A stretch of DNA of 64,000 nt from Pseudomonas sp. (GTDB lineage Bacteria; Pseudomonadota; Gammaproteobacteria; Pseudomonadales; Pseudomonadaceae): the NCBI RefSeq assembly GCF_030150285.1, contig NZ_JASLGE010000092.1:1-64000 (forward strand), given 5' to 3'. The stretch's first letter is position 1. Every line of letters starts with the position of its first letter. The position numbers were made by a program, and so were the translations under genes. A model generated the notes under the pieces. The model saw only the letters and a program-made list of their open reading frames with translations. It did no database searches and had not been told where the DNA came from. Shown piece after piece: positions 51,903-60,130 of this stretch.

Positions 51903-53579
51903 TCAGAATGTGTGAGAAACGCTGAAGGACACAAAATCCCGGTCAGCACTGGTCTGTTTGAATGTTCTGACACCGTCAATGTTGATCGGCCCTGTGGGGC
52001 CGTAGTAACCGGTGTAAGCCAGGGTGAACGTCACCGAGTTCAGGTATTCGGCTGACAGGCCGATGTTGTAATCCCCGCCTTTGTCCTGGCTGAAGCCGCC
52101 GACAGCGGAAGAACGGCCGTCGATGCCGTAGCTCAGGCCCATGGGCACCGTCAGGTCCACACCGTCCATGACCTGGAAGTACATGGGCGAGAAGGCCACG
52201 CGAATCGCTGTGGCATCGCGGGTGGCATTGGGGTCGATGTTGTCGCGGTTTTTCTGGATGCTCAGGGTCCGGTTCCAGGCCACCTCACCCAACAGGGTGG
52301 CGGTGTCCCAGAAGGTTCCCATCGGCATGATGTAAATCATGTTGACCTGCGCGTGGGCGGTACGGCCCACGGCATAGAGCGGGTTGGAATCGTTGTTGTG
52401 GGTGCCCGTGAAGTCCGTGACGGTCAGGCTGACCAGCGGCGCGTTGTCACGAATCGAGGTTTCAAAGCCCAGGTTGACATCGCCAAAGCCACGGTTGGCA
52501 CTCAAGCCGTAAGCTTTGATGTCTTCCGGGAAGACCAGCATGTACTCGCCGATCTGGTCGGGTCGTGCACCGGCGTAAGCCCCCGGGCGCAATTGGGTCT
52601 GAAAGTTTTTGTCGTGGTAGTTGATCGCGTACAGGCCGAAATCGGTATCCAGCGCCTCGGATCGGTAGCGCAGTTGTGCACCCCACTGGCCGCTGTCGCG
52701 GGCTTTGATGTCCTTGCCGCGGTAAAACGAGGCCGCCGGAACGCCATCGGCAAAGCGTTCAATGACAATCCTTTCCCCGCCGGCATCCAGCAGGTCCGCC
52801 GGGCTGAAATAACTGCCTGCGGCTGGAATCCGGGTGCGCTCCCATTCGAATTGGTAGTAACCGCCCACCGACACGGTCGGGGTGATCTGTAGTTGCGTGG
52901 AAAACTGGTTGACCGGCAAGCCCAGCTCTTTGAATTGTGTGTTGGGTACGCTCAGCGCCCGTATCGCATCAATAGGCTGCTGGCCGGCGGCAATACCGTT
53001 AGCACCAAAGAACAGGCTTTCGCCGTAGACCAGTGAATGCCGGCCCAACCGGGACACGCCCCACATTTCATCGCCCAGGTCGTAATTGCCGTAAACAAAG
53101 GCATCGCGAAATTCCGCCTTGCGCCCATGCAAGTCGCGGGTGTCGCGGGTGAACTGGTCGTAGCGCACGGTGTAAGAGTTCACCGTTTGCGGAGAGTCAT
53201 TGTCATTACCCTGGTTGTAAATGTCGTCGTACCAGGCCGCACCGCTGAGGCGCATGCCCACCTTCTGGTACGACAGGTCAAATTCGGAAAACAGGTCGAG
53301 GCGGTTGGAGATCATGCCTCTGCTGAAGTTATGATCGCCGTCGTCCAGGTTGGCGTCGGCAACCAATTTGTCGTCCCGGCCGCTGACACGCCAGGCATTG
53401 GAGTATTTGACGTTGGTGTCAAAGCGAACTTTGAGGTCTTTGTTCCCCGTATCAAACTCAAACGCCTGCGCCGTGGTCAGCACTGAACAGCCCAACAGCG
53501 CGGTGGCCAACCGGGTCAGCCGCAGCCGTTGCTCTGCCCGCCGCGCGCATCCCGCAAACAGACTCTTAGATTTAGACAT
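51903..53579 (-). CDS. DUF1302 family outer-membrane protein
   Basis: The 558-residue precursor has a signal peptide ending TTAQA and then FEFDTGNKDLKVRFDTNVKYSNAWRV, the typical DUF1302 start. The rest consists of alternating aromatic beta-strands and ends in DRDFVSFSVSHTF, with a terminal Phe as in outer-membrane barrels. It is probably a porin-like channel for a hydrophobic or aromatic substrate. It precedes DUF1329 by nine bases and follows the monooxygenase by 107 bp. GAGG precedes the ATG. Confidence 0.86.
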   Translation of the reverse strand: MSKSKSLFAGCARRAEQRLRLTRLATALLGCSVLTTAQAFEFDTGNKDLKVRFDTNVKYSNAWRVSGRDDKLVADANLDDGDHNFSRGMISNRLDLFSEFDLSYQKVGMRLSGAAWYDDIYNQGNDNDSPQTVNSYTVRYDQFTRDTRDLHGRKAEFRDAFVYGNYDLGDEMWGVSRLGRHSLVYGESLFFGANGIAAGQQPIDAIRALSVPNTQFKELGLPVNQFSTQLQITPTVSVGGYYQFEWERTRIPAAGSYFSPADLLDAGGERIVIERFADGVPAASFYRGKDIKARDSGQWGAQLRYRSEALDTDFGLYAINYHDKNFQTQLRPGAYAGARPDQIGEYMLVFPEDIKAYGLSANRGFGDVNLGFETSIRDNAPLVSLTVTDFTGTHNNDSNPLYAVGRTAHAQVNMIYIMPMGTFWDTATLLGEVAWNRTLSIQKNRDNIDPNATRDATAIRVAFSPMYFQVMDGVDLTVPMGLSYGIDGRSSAVGGFSQDKGGDYNIGLSAEYLNSVTFTLAYTGYYGPTGPINIDGVRTFKQTSADRDFVSFSVSHTF

Positions 53580-53686
53580 TCAAGACCTCTTCGGCAATAA
53601 GCCGTTTTTTTGTTTTTATAAGCCGTCGCCTTCTCGGCAACGGCCGGGTCTTGCCGGGCGTAATCCCCTACCCCCGGCACACGTGC

Positions 53687-54907
53687 TCAGTCGTGGATGG
53701 ACACGGGATCACGGCCAAACATCATCGGTGGCAGCGCCTGCCCCAACAGGTACGCGCCGAGCATGCCGGCGGTATCGTCAGCGTTCTGGGTAATGTGGTT
53801 GGCCGCCGCGATCACGTCGCGCAGGATGCGTTGCAGCGGGTTGTTCAGATAAATGCCGCGCGCCGACGTGGCCTTGAACAGCAGCATCACGGCCTCTTCG
53901 CAATCACGCCCGACGCGGGCGATATCGAGCATGTAGTGCACACGGTCGTAGGCCGGCACCAGTTCGCGCCGCTCAACGTATTCGGTGCTTTCGGCCAGCA
54001 TTTGCAGCAGGCGGGCACGGGCTGAACGCACCCGGACCACCGCATTGCCCAAGCGGTCCTTGACGTAAGGGCTGAGTGCCGCATTACCGCCGTCAGTGGT
54101 GTTGGTGCGCACGCTCATCTGGCGGACATATTCATCAATCCCGCCCTGGCCGATCCCCACGATCAGCGCCGACACGGCCCCGAAGAAGATCTGGTTAAAC
54201 GGAAACAGGTAATTGGCCGGGCGATCGCTGTAGCTGTACTCGATCAGGCTGTGGGCCCGGTGGTAAGGCACAAAGGCTTCCTTGATGACCAGGCTTTTGC
54301 TGCCGGTACCGGCCAGGCCGAATACATGCCAATCATCCTCGATCACCCATGCGGAACTGGGCACCAGCATCGACAGGCGATCGATGACATTACCGTCGGC
54401 ATCACGCCGCAGGCCACCCAGGAATGCCCATTTACCGTGGTCGCAACCGCTGGAGGTTTTCCAGGTTCCGCTGATGGCGTAACCGCCTTCCACTTCTACA
54501 ACTTTGCCAAACGGCGGGTAGGAGGAGGCGGTAATAACGGTGTTGTCTTCACCCCAAACGTCCAGGCACGCTTGCGGTTCAAGCGAGCCGTACTCCCATT
54601 GGTGAATGCCCAGAATCATCATGTTCCAGGCGCTGCTTGCACAGCCACGTCCCAGTTCCATCAGCACTTTGTAAAACACCGCCGGGTTCATTTCCCAGCC
54701 GCCGTACTGCTTGGGCTGCAAAATCTTGAAGAAGCCCGCATTAACAAAGGCGGCGATGGTTTCACTGGACACCATGCGATTACGCTCAACCGAATCGGCC
54801 TTTTCGAGCAACATGGGGATCAACTCACGGGCCCGCTCCAGCAGTTGCGCTTCGGTGGGTATCGCCTGGGTGCCTGACAGCCCGGTGTGTGGGACGAAGT
54901 TGTTCAT
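53687..54907 (-). CDS. Flavin-dependent monooxygenase, acyl-CoA dehydrogenase fold (HsaA/HpaH-like oxygenase)
   Basis: The 406-residue protein has the acyl-CoA dehydrogenase fold of two-component phenol hydroxylases. It shows FFKILQPKQYGGWEMNPAVFYKVLMELGRGCASSAWNMMILG, GGYAISGTWKTSSGCDHGKWAFLGGL and HVFGLAGTGSKSLVIKEAFVP, and ends with a helical domain with ATSARGIYLNNPLQRILRDV. This matches HsaA/TesA2, which ortho-hydroxylates a phenol using reduced flavin and oxygen. It therefore probably turns a phenolic intermediate into a catechol. The flavin reductase encoded 55 bp upstream should supply FMNH2. It is the third gene of the sigma-54 operon. Confidence 0.85.
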   Translation of the reverse strand: MNNFVPHTGLSGTQAIPTEAQLLERARELIPMLLEKADSVERNRMVSSETIAAFVNAGFFKILQPKQYGGWEMNPAVFYKVLMELGRGCASSAWNMMILGIHQWEYGSLEPQACLDVWGEDNTVITASSYPPFGKVVEVEGGYAISGTWKTSSGCDHGKWAFLGGLRRDADGNVIDRLSMLVPSSAWVIEDDWHVFGLAGTGSKSLVIKEAFVPYHRAHSLIEYSYSDRPANYLFPFNQIFFGAVSALIVGIGQGGIDEYVRQMSVRTNTTDGGNAALSPYVKDRLGNAVVRVRSARARLLQMLAESTEYVERRELVPAYDRVHYMLDIARVGRDCEEAVMLLFKATSARGIYLNNPLQRILRDVIAAANHITQNADDTAGMLGAYLLGQALPPMMFGRDPVSIHD

Positions 54908-54962
54908 AGGTCTTTATCTCTTGTTTTAGGGGTGGGCCTGCGCGCCAAAACCGGCCGGGGTT

Positions 54963-55499
54963 TTACTTAAGCGTTGCGAACTTGCTGTTGAAGTACATCA
55001 GGGCACCGTCCTGCTCCGGCAGGCCGCGTACGCCAATCACTTCACCGATAAACATGTCGTGGGTACTGGCCGGGATCACTTCAGCCAGCCGGCACTCGAA
55101 GCTGACCAGCGCGTCTTCGAGCAGTGGCACGCCACTGATCCCCGGCTCCCAGTGGCCTTCGGCGAAGCGCTGCTCACCGATCACGCCCTCGACCATGCCG
55201 GCAAAGCGTTTGGCAATGACTTCCTGGTCATGGGCCAACACATTGATGCTGAAGGCCCCTGCCCGCTTGATCACTTCATGGGCGCGAACATTGCGGTTTA
55301 CGCAAATCAACAAGCGGGGCGGGTCCGCCGTGATCGAGCACACGGCCGTGGCGGTCAGGCCCGCTCTTTCGCCGTCGGCACCACTGGCAATCACCACACA
55401 GGCACCGGCCAGATGGCGCATGCCCTTGCAGAAATCTGCGGTGGCGACCATCGGCGGGACAACCCGCGGCGTACTGCTCGATTGAATGGCGTTTAACAT
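54963..55499 (-). CDS. Flavin reductase (HsaB-like)
   Basis: The 178-residue protein belongs to the FMN-binding split-barrel flavin reductases. It has LAGACVVIASGADGERAGLTATAVCSITADPPRLLICVNRN, AGAFSINVLAHDQEVIAKRFAG and LVSFECRLAEVIPASTHDMFIGEV. It reduces FMN with NADH for the adjacent monooxygenase. GAGG is found about ten bases before the ATG. It follows the dioxygenase gene by 78 bp. Confidence 0.88.
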   Translation of the reverse strand: MLNAIQSSSTPRVVPPMVATADFCKGMRHLAGACVVIASGADGERAGLTATAVCSITADPPRLLICVNRNVRAHEVIKRAGAFSINVLAHDQEVIAKRFAGMVEGVIGEQRFAEGHWEPGISGVPLLEDALVSFECRLAEVIPASTHDMFIGEVIGVRGLPEQDGALMYFNSKFATLK

Positions 55500-55577
55500 C
55501 GGGAATACCTCACTGTTTCATGGGCATGGGTGGCCCTTGATGCTGGATCAATGCACGGTCCGGCGGCTTGCCGATAC

Positions 55578-56468
55578 TTAAAGGACGATGTTGCGCTTGT
55601 GGCCCCAGTCGCTCATTTTGCTGAACGCTTTGACTTCCCAGTGCTGGTCATCAATGACCACGCCGCCCCAGCCCATTTCAAAGTTGAAACCCGAAGGGGT
55701 CTGGGCATAAAAGGAGAAGGTCTTGTCGTTGGGGTGGTGCCCCAACTCCAGAATGATCGGGATGCCCGCCTTGATGCAGCGGTCATACGCCATGCCGACG
55801 TCATCCATGTTGTCCACTTGAACCATGAAGTGATTCAGGATTTTGGCGGCCGGAGCCTGCGCCGTGGCAATGGAGTGATGACGACCGGTGGCGGTGTGAA
55901 AGAAGGTGGCATCCACCACCATGCCCGGCCGCACTTCTTCACGGATGTAATCGCTCACGCGCAGCTTCAAGATATCCGTGTAAAAACTCACGGTCTTGGG
56001 GCCGTCTTTGGCAAACGGCAGGATGTGGCCAATACCCAGTTCGCCAGTGACGAACTTGCCTTTCAGCACCTTGGAGTGAAAGACGTCATTGAGCCCGGCT
56101 TCACGGTGGCCGAAGAAAAACTCATGGGTAAAACCATTCGGGTCCTGGCAGCTGTAGGCCTTCTCAACCATCCGCCGCTGGCGTAACTCGTCAGACAGCA
56201 CCTCGACAGCCACCCCTTTTTCACGCATTTGCGCGATGTAGCTTTCAAGCTCCTGCTCGCTGCGAAACTGCCAGCCAGCCACCAGAATGTCGTCAACGGG
56301 GTTCTTTTCCAGGAAGAAGCGCTGGGCATATTCGTCCATGCGCAACGTCAAACCCTGCTCATCGCGACTGGCGACTTGCATGCCCATAATGTCGGTCGCG
56401 AGCCATTGCCACTGATCCAGGTCACTGACACCGAACCCCGCATAGGCCAACGCGTGTATTTCAGCCAT
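55578..56468 (-). CDS. Extradiol ring-cleavage dioxygenase (BphC/HsaC type)
   Basis: The 295-residue enzyme has two VOC domains. The iron ligands are visible in the second: His148 (GIGHIL), His213 (ILNHFMVQVDN) and Glu264 (FNFEMGWGG). His197/198 (GRHHSIA), His245 (GHHPND) and Tyr254 (FSFYAQTPSG) complete the active site. It opens a catechol ring by meta (extradiol) cleavage. The ATG at 56468 lies just after GAGGGGCAGG; a longer frame starting at 56519 is less likely. It is the first gene downstream of the sigma-54 promoter at 56547-56563 and so the first gene of the main catabolic operon. Confidence 0.9.
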   Translation of the reverse strand: MAEIHALAYAGFGVSDLDQWQWLATDIMGMQVASRDEQGLTLRMDEYAQRFFLEKNPVDDILVAGWQFRSEQELESYIAQMREKGVAVEVLSDELRQRRMVEKAYSCQDPNGFTHEFFFGHREAGLNDVFHSKVLKGKFVTGELGIGHILPFAKDGPKTVSFYTDILKLRVSDYIREEVRPGMVVDATFFHTATGRHHSIATAQAPAAKILNHFMVQVDNMDDVGMAYDRCIKAGIPIILELGHHPNDKTFSFYAQTPSGFNFEMGWGGVVIDDQHWEVKAFSKMSDWGHKRNIVL

Positions 56469-56546
56469 TTGCCTGCCCCTCATCTTGTTTTTGTTGTCCT
56501 GCCCATTCATGAAACCCATGAGGGAGCAGCCGTTGACAAGGACAAG

Positions 56547-56563
56547 AGCAAGCGCTGTGCCAG
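56547..56563 (-). promoter_or_regulatory. Sigma-54 (-24/-12) promoter of the main catabolic operon
   Basis: The minus strand reads CTGGCAC-AGCGC-TTGCT, a perfect match to TGGCAC-N5-TTGCW with ten bases between GG and GC. The transcript would start around 56536, about 68 bases before the dioxygenase ATG. Confidence 0.88.
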
Positions 56564-56673
56564 CCCCGAATACCGCCTGAAATTAAAAAAATAGCCGTTT
56601 ATATTCAGCCACTTACAAAATTTTAATGGCGGTGTTCCGCGCTGATTTGACCCCATGGCGAAAAATCGGGCAC

Positions 56674-56702
56674 TTCATCAATTTCGACATTTATGAATTT
56701 CA
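56674..56702. promoter_or_regulatory. Upstream activator element A
   Basis: TTCATCAATTTCGACATT (56674-56691) shares 15 of 18 bases with element B at 45583-45600. A nearby TATGAATTTCA (56692-56702) resembles the opposite half there (GATGAATCTTCA). It lies about 113 bp upstream of the -24 box of the catabolic operon and about 127 bp before the plus-strand promoter of the regulator gene. Confidence 0.7.
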
Positions 56703-56707
56703 TTCAA

Positions 56708-56722
56708 GGATTTCATGAATCC
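56708..56722. promoter_or_regulatory. Second dyad in the divergent control region
   Basis: GGATT-TCATG-AATCC is a palindrome next to element A and may be a second binding site for the activator, as XylR-type regulators often use two sites. Confidence 0.4.
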
Positions 56723-56826
56723 GCCCTGCGGCGAGAACCTGGCCGGAACGGGTAGCGCTCTCACACGGCTTGTGTTTCAGTACAAGCAGCTCGCGCCCAC
56801 GCGCTAACATCAGCCAAGCATTGCCT

Positions 56827-56843
56827 TGGCACGCGTTTGGCAT
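56827..56843 (+). promoter_or_regulatory. Possible sigma-54 promoter of the regulator gene
   Basis: TTGGCACGCGTTTGGCA has a perfect TGGCAC, ten bases between GG and GC, and one mismatch in the -12 box (TGGCA instead of TTGCA). It lies 44 bp upstream of the regulator ATG. It would make the activator autoregulated. The match may also be accidental. Confidence 0.45.
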
Positions 56844-56886
56844 CGCGTGTTCGGCATTATTCCAATAAAAACAAAAGGCTTATTCG

Positions 56887-58731
56887 ATGAGTACACCGTC
56901 GACCGGGGGTGATGCGCCCACGCATCAATCCAGCAAACGTAACGGCATCAATATCATCACCGACCTGCGTTTCCCGGATATGCAAGATCTGGTAGACCGG
57001 CTTTACTTCAACCCTCAGGAAGGTTTGATCTGGCTGGACGACAAACGCATGATGCTCATGCACGTCGAAGCCTTTGGTGCCTTGCGCCAGGAACTGCTGG
57101 AAAGCAACGGCGTTGAGTTCACCCGCGGTGTGCTGACCCGGGTCGGCTACCTGACCGGTCAACGCGATGCCGACCTGGCGATCAAAGCGCGGGGTACCGG
57201 TAACGAACTCGATATCGTCGCCGCTGGCGGCCAGCTCCATTCCCTGTCGGGCGTGGTCCAGGTGGCCCCTGTGTGCATCGAGTTCGACCATGCCAAAGGC
57301 TTTAAATACAGCGAATTTACGTGGAAGCGCTCGGTTGAGAGCGACGTGCATATTGCCGCCAACGGCACCAGTACCGACCCCATTTGCTGGATGGAGGTGG
57401 GCTACAGCTCGGGCTTTATGAGCCGCCTGATGGGTCGCCGCCTGCTGGCCCGAGAGACCGAGTGCCAAGGCTGTGGGCATGACGTGTGCCGTGTGGTGGT
57501 CAAACCGGTCGAGGATTGGGACAACACCGAGGACGACCTCAAGTACTTTCAACCGAGGGTCACCGACCATCGCCGCAGCCAACCGCTAAAACCGGCTCCC
57601 AAGGCCGCAGTACTCGCCCCTTTTGGCCTGGGAGAAAGCCCCGCCCTCGAAACCGACCCGGCCCGCCCGGTGGGCAGTTCGGCGGCCTATCACCTCGTCA
57701 TGCATAAAATCCTGCGGGTGGCGGGTACCAATGCCACGGTATTGCTGCTGGGCGAGAGCGGTGTCGGCAAAACCATGTTCGCCCACGAGTTGCACCGCAA
57801 TAGCCTGCGCGCCCATACCCCGTTCGTTGAGATCAACTGTGCCGCCATTCCGGAGCAACTGATCGAGTCTGAGCTGTTCGGGGTTCAGCGTGGCGCGTAC
57901 TCCGGGGCCACCGACGCCCGCCCGGGCCGGTTTGAAATTGCCCACGGTGGCACGATTTTTCTGGATGAAATCGCCACATTGAGCATGACCGCCCAAGGCA
58001 AACTGCTGCGGGTGCTGCAAAGCGGCGACCTGGAGCGCTTGGGCAGTAACAAGACGATCAAGGTCGATGTGCGGGTCATCGCCGCTACCAACGAAGACCT
58101 GGCCAAAGCCGTTCAGGCCGGGCGCTTTCGCAGCGACTTGTTCTACCGCCTGAACGTGTTCCCGGTGACCATCGCCCCGTTGCGCGAGCGCAAGGACGAC
58201 TTGCCCTTGTTGCTCGACACGGTCATGCGCAAATTGAGCACCTTGCATGGTCGCCACCTGACGGGGGTGACGCCACGGGCCCTGCAAGTGATTCTGGATT
58301 ATCACTGGCCGGGCAATATTCGCGAGTTTGAAAACGTGATTGAGCGCGCAGTGATTCTCAGCGACGAGGGCGATCTGCTGGACATCCGCCACCTGTCGGG
58401 GCTCGACTCATTGGCCGGGCACCTGGAACGCATTGGCACGGTGGGTTGGGACAGCGGCCCGGCCATCGGTATTCGCATGCCGGACAACCCGCCAAGCGTG
58501 GCACTGGCGCAACAGGAGAACGCCAGCCACGAGCAGTTGCTTGCGGTGGCGCAACGCGCCTTGCAACGCGGCCCGGTACGCCTGAGGCTTATCGAGGAGG
58601 TGTACATTGAGGTGGCCATGAAACTCAGTGACAACAATATTTCCCGTGCCGCCACCTTGTTGGGACTTAGCCGCGCGCAGCTCGATTATCGGGTGAAGAA
58701 AATGTCGCAGGACGATCCCGAGTCGCAGTGA
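56887..58731 (+). CDS. Sigma-54-dependent activator, XylR/DmpR family
   Basis: The 614-residue regulator has a XylR_N sensory domain (LRFPDMQDLVDRLYFNPQEGLIWLDDKRMMLMH) and a V4R domain (RETECQGCGHDVCRVVVKPVEDW). An AAA+ domain with Walker A LLLGESGVGKTMF and Walker B GGTIFLDEI follows, and a C-terminal Fis helix-turn-helix (NNISRAATLLGLSRAQLDYRV). The sigma-54 contact loop reads GAYSGA (residues 336-341) instead of GAFTGA. Relatives bind phenols or other aromatics directly through XylR_N and V4R. It is divergent from the main catabolic operon and presumably activates both -24/-12 promoters of the cluster. AAAGG precedes the ATG. Confidence 0.92.
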   Translation: MSTPSTGGDAPTHQSSKRNGINIITDLRFPDMQDLVDRLYFNPQEGLIWLDDKRMMLMHVEAFGALRQELLESNGVEFTRGVLTRVGYLTGQRDADLAIKARGTGNELDIVAAGGQLHSLSGVVQVAPVCIEFDHAKGFKYSEFTWKRSVESDVHIAANGTSTDPICWMEVGYSSGFMSRLMGRRLLARETECQGCGHDVCRVVVKPVEDWDNTEDDLKYFQPRVTDHRRSQPLKPAPKAAVLAPFGLGESPALETDPARPVGSSAAYHLVMHKILRVAGTNATVLLLGESGVGKTMFAHELHRNSLRAHTPFVEINCAAIPEQLIESELFGVQRGAYSGATDARPGRFEIAHGGTIFLDEIATLSMTAQGKLLRVLQSGDLERLGSNKTIKVDVRVIAATNEDLAKAVQAGRFRSDLFYRLNVFPVTIAPLRERKDDLPLLLDTVMRKLSTLHGRHLTGVTPRALQVILDYHWPGNIREFENVIERAVILSDEGDLLDIRHLSGLDSLAGHLERIGTVGWDSGPAIGIRMPDNPPSVALAQQENASHEQLLAVAQRALQRGPVRLRLIEEVYIEVAMKLSDNNISRAATLLGLSRAQLDYRVKKMSQDDPESQ

Positions 58732-58742
58732 ACCCCTGAACG

Positions 58743-58773
58743 ACAACCGCCGGGTCAATGACCCGGCGGTTGT
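58743..58773. terminator. Long hairpin between convergent genes
   Basis: ACAACCGCCGGGT and ACCCGGCGGTTGT form a perfect 13-bp stem around CAATG. No T tract follows on either strand. It probably acts as a bidirectional terminator or mRNA end-protecting stem. Confidence 0.6.
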
Positions 58774-58800
58774 GTCAACGTCAGCAGGCGGCCTTCACGG

Positions 58801-59376
58801 TTACACGAATGCGTCGCTGGCGCTCACCGGGGTGCAGAATCGCGCGATGCTGGCCATGGAATTTTCATGCTCTTGCGCCGAGGGCGAAGCGCAGCAGTCT
58901 TCCAGCACTACCACATCAAAGTCACGGTCATGGGCATCACGTACCGTGGCCTGCACCACTGCCTGGGTGCTGACACCGCTGCAGTAAATCCGCTCGATGC
59001 CTTCACGACGCAACAGCACCTCCAGGTGTGTGGCGTAGAACGGCGACACCCGGTGTTTGACGATGTCCCAATCCTGAACCTGCGCAGCCAGTTCATCATG
59101 CACGGCACCGCCCCAGGCGTTCTTTTTCAAAATGCCGTTTTTGGCGATAGGCCCGAACACCTGCGAGTGCGGGTTGGCTTCACGGTGATCATCGGAAAAG
59201 GCGACACGCACATAAGCGACCGGAATGCCTTTGGCCCGGGCGCGGGCAATGGCTGCGGCCGTGCGGGCAATGATCTCGCGGCTGCGTACTTGCTCGCCAA
59301 GCGGGCCTTTACCGCTGGCACCGTCGGGGTGTACCAGATCGTTTTGCATGTCCAGAACCAGATAAATACTTTTCAT
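58801..59376 (-). CDS. Isochorismatase-family hydrolase lacking the usual cysteine
   Basis: The 191-residue protein has the cysteine-hydrolase fold. Asp9 (YLVLDMQNDL), Lys107 (WDIVKHRVSPF) and the GVSTQAVVQATVRDA block with VVVLEDCCAS are present. The usual nucleophile in the G-x-x-T-x-x-C-V motif is replaced by Val140, as in some isochorismatase and YecD-like members that do not use a cysteine. It may hydrolyse a vinyl ether, an enol or an amide by another mechanism, or bind without catalysis. The ATG at 59376 is the proper start; a longer frame is unlikely. It ends a three-gene operon (FAD dehydrogenase, SDR, this gene). Confidence 0.82.
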   Translation of the reverse strand: MKSIYLVLDMQNDLVHPDGASGKGPLGEQVRSREIIARTAAAIARARAKGIPVAYVRVAFSDDHREANPHSQVFGPIAKNGILKKNAWGGAVHDELAAQVQDWDIVKHRVSPFYATHLEVLLRREGIERIYCSGVSTQAVVQATVRDAHDRDFDVVVLEDCCASPSAQEHENSMASIARFCTPVSASDAFV

Positions 59377-59398
59377 GTTTACGTTTCTCTCAGTTGAT

Positions 59399-60130
59399 TC
59401 AGTCGCACCACAGTGCGCCGTTGATATCCAGAATCTCGCCGCTGATAAAGCCGGCCTTGTCCGACAGCATAAAGCTGACCGCCGCCGCCACTTCTTCGGC
59501 ACGCCCCATGCGTCCCAGGGGAATCAATTCGCGCAGATGGTGCGCAAAGGTGACCGTCATTTCGGTGGCGATCGGGCCAGGTGCCACGGCATTGACCCGC
59601 ACGCCCGAGCGGGCCAGTTCCTTGGCCAGAAACACGGTCAAGGTATGTACCGCCGACTTCGACATGCCATAGGCAACCCCGGCGGCGCTGGCTTGCTCCG
59701 CAGGGTCCAGCCAGGGGCGGGCATTACCGCCATTCTTGCCGACCACAGACCCCATATTGACGATACTGCCGTGTTTGCGTTCGGCCATCCGTTGCCCAAT
59801 CAACTGGCACGGCACCAGCGTGCCGAGCACATTGACCCGCATCACCCGCTCGAACTCGGACACCTTGAGGTCCAGCCCCCGGCCGCAAGACAGCACGCCC
59901 GCCACATTGACCAGCGCGGTTATCGGGCCCATGTGCTCCTCGATCTCCTCCACGGTATCGCGTACGGCAATACGTGAGGCCACATCACATGCATAAAACC
60001 GTGTGTGCTCGGGCAGCGTCGCCGGCGAGGCCAGATCAAGCGCCGCCACCTTGTAGCCCTCACGGCTCAATAACGCGCACACCGCGCTGCCGATGGCCCC
60101 GGCGGCACCGGTGACCACCGCCACCTTCAT
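59399..60130 (-). CDS. SDR family oxidoreductase
   Basis: The 243-residue short-chain dehydrogenase has the cofactor motif VVTGAAGAIGSAVCALL, the ALDLAS acidic end that favours NAD, NVAG (ALVNVAGVL), the catalytic Ser in IVNMGSVVG, Tyr-x-x-x-Lys in AYGMSKSAV, and RVNAVAPGPIATEM. It oxidises an alcohol or reduces a ketone. It overlaps the FAD dehydrogenase stop by four bases and precedes the isochorismatase-like gene by 22 bp, so it probably acts on the same substrate as those enzymes. Confidence 0.88.
   Translation of the reverse strand: MKVAVVTGAAGAIGSAVCALLSREGYKVAALDLASPATLPEHTRFYACDVASRIAVRDTVEEIEEHMGPITALVNVAGVLSCGRGLDLKVSEFERVMRVNVLGTLVPCQLIGQRMAERKHGSIVNMGSVVGKNGGNARPWLDPAEQASAAGVAYGMSKSAVHTLTVFLAKELARSGVRVNAVAPGPIATEMTVTFAHHLRELIPLGRMGRAEEVAAAVSFMLSDKAGFISGEILDINGALWCD

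Larger units (their letters stand above)
56469..56886. other. Divergent control region of the catabolic cluster
   Basis: The 418-bp region between the dioxygenase and regulator genes holds a near-perfect minus-strand -24/-12 promoter (56547-56563) and activator element A (56674-56702). A second dyad lies at 56708-56722 and a weaker plus-strand -24/-12 element at 56827-56843. No gene is seen. Confidence 0.7.
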
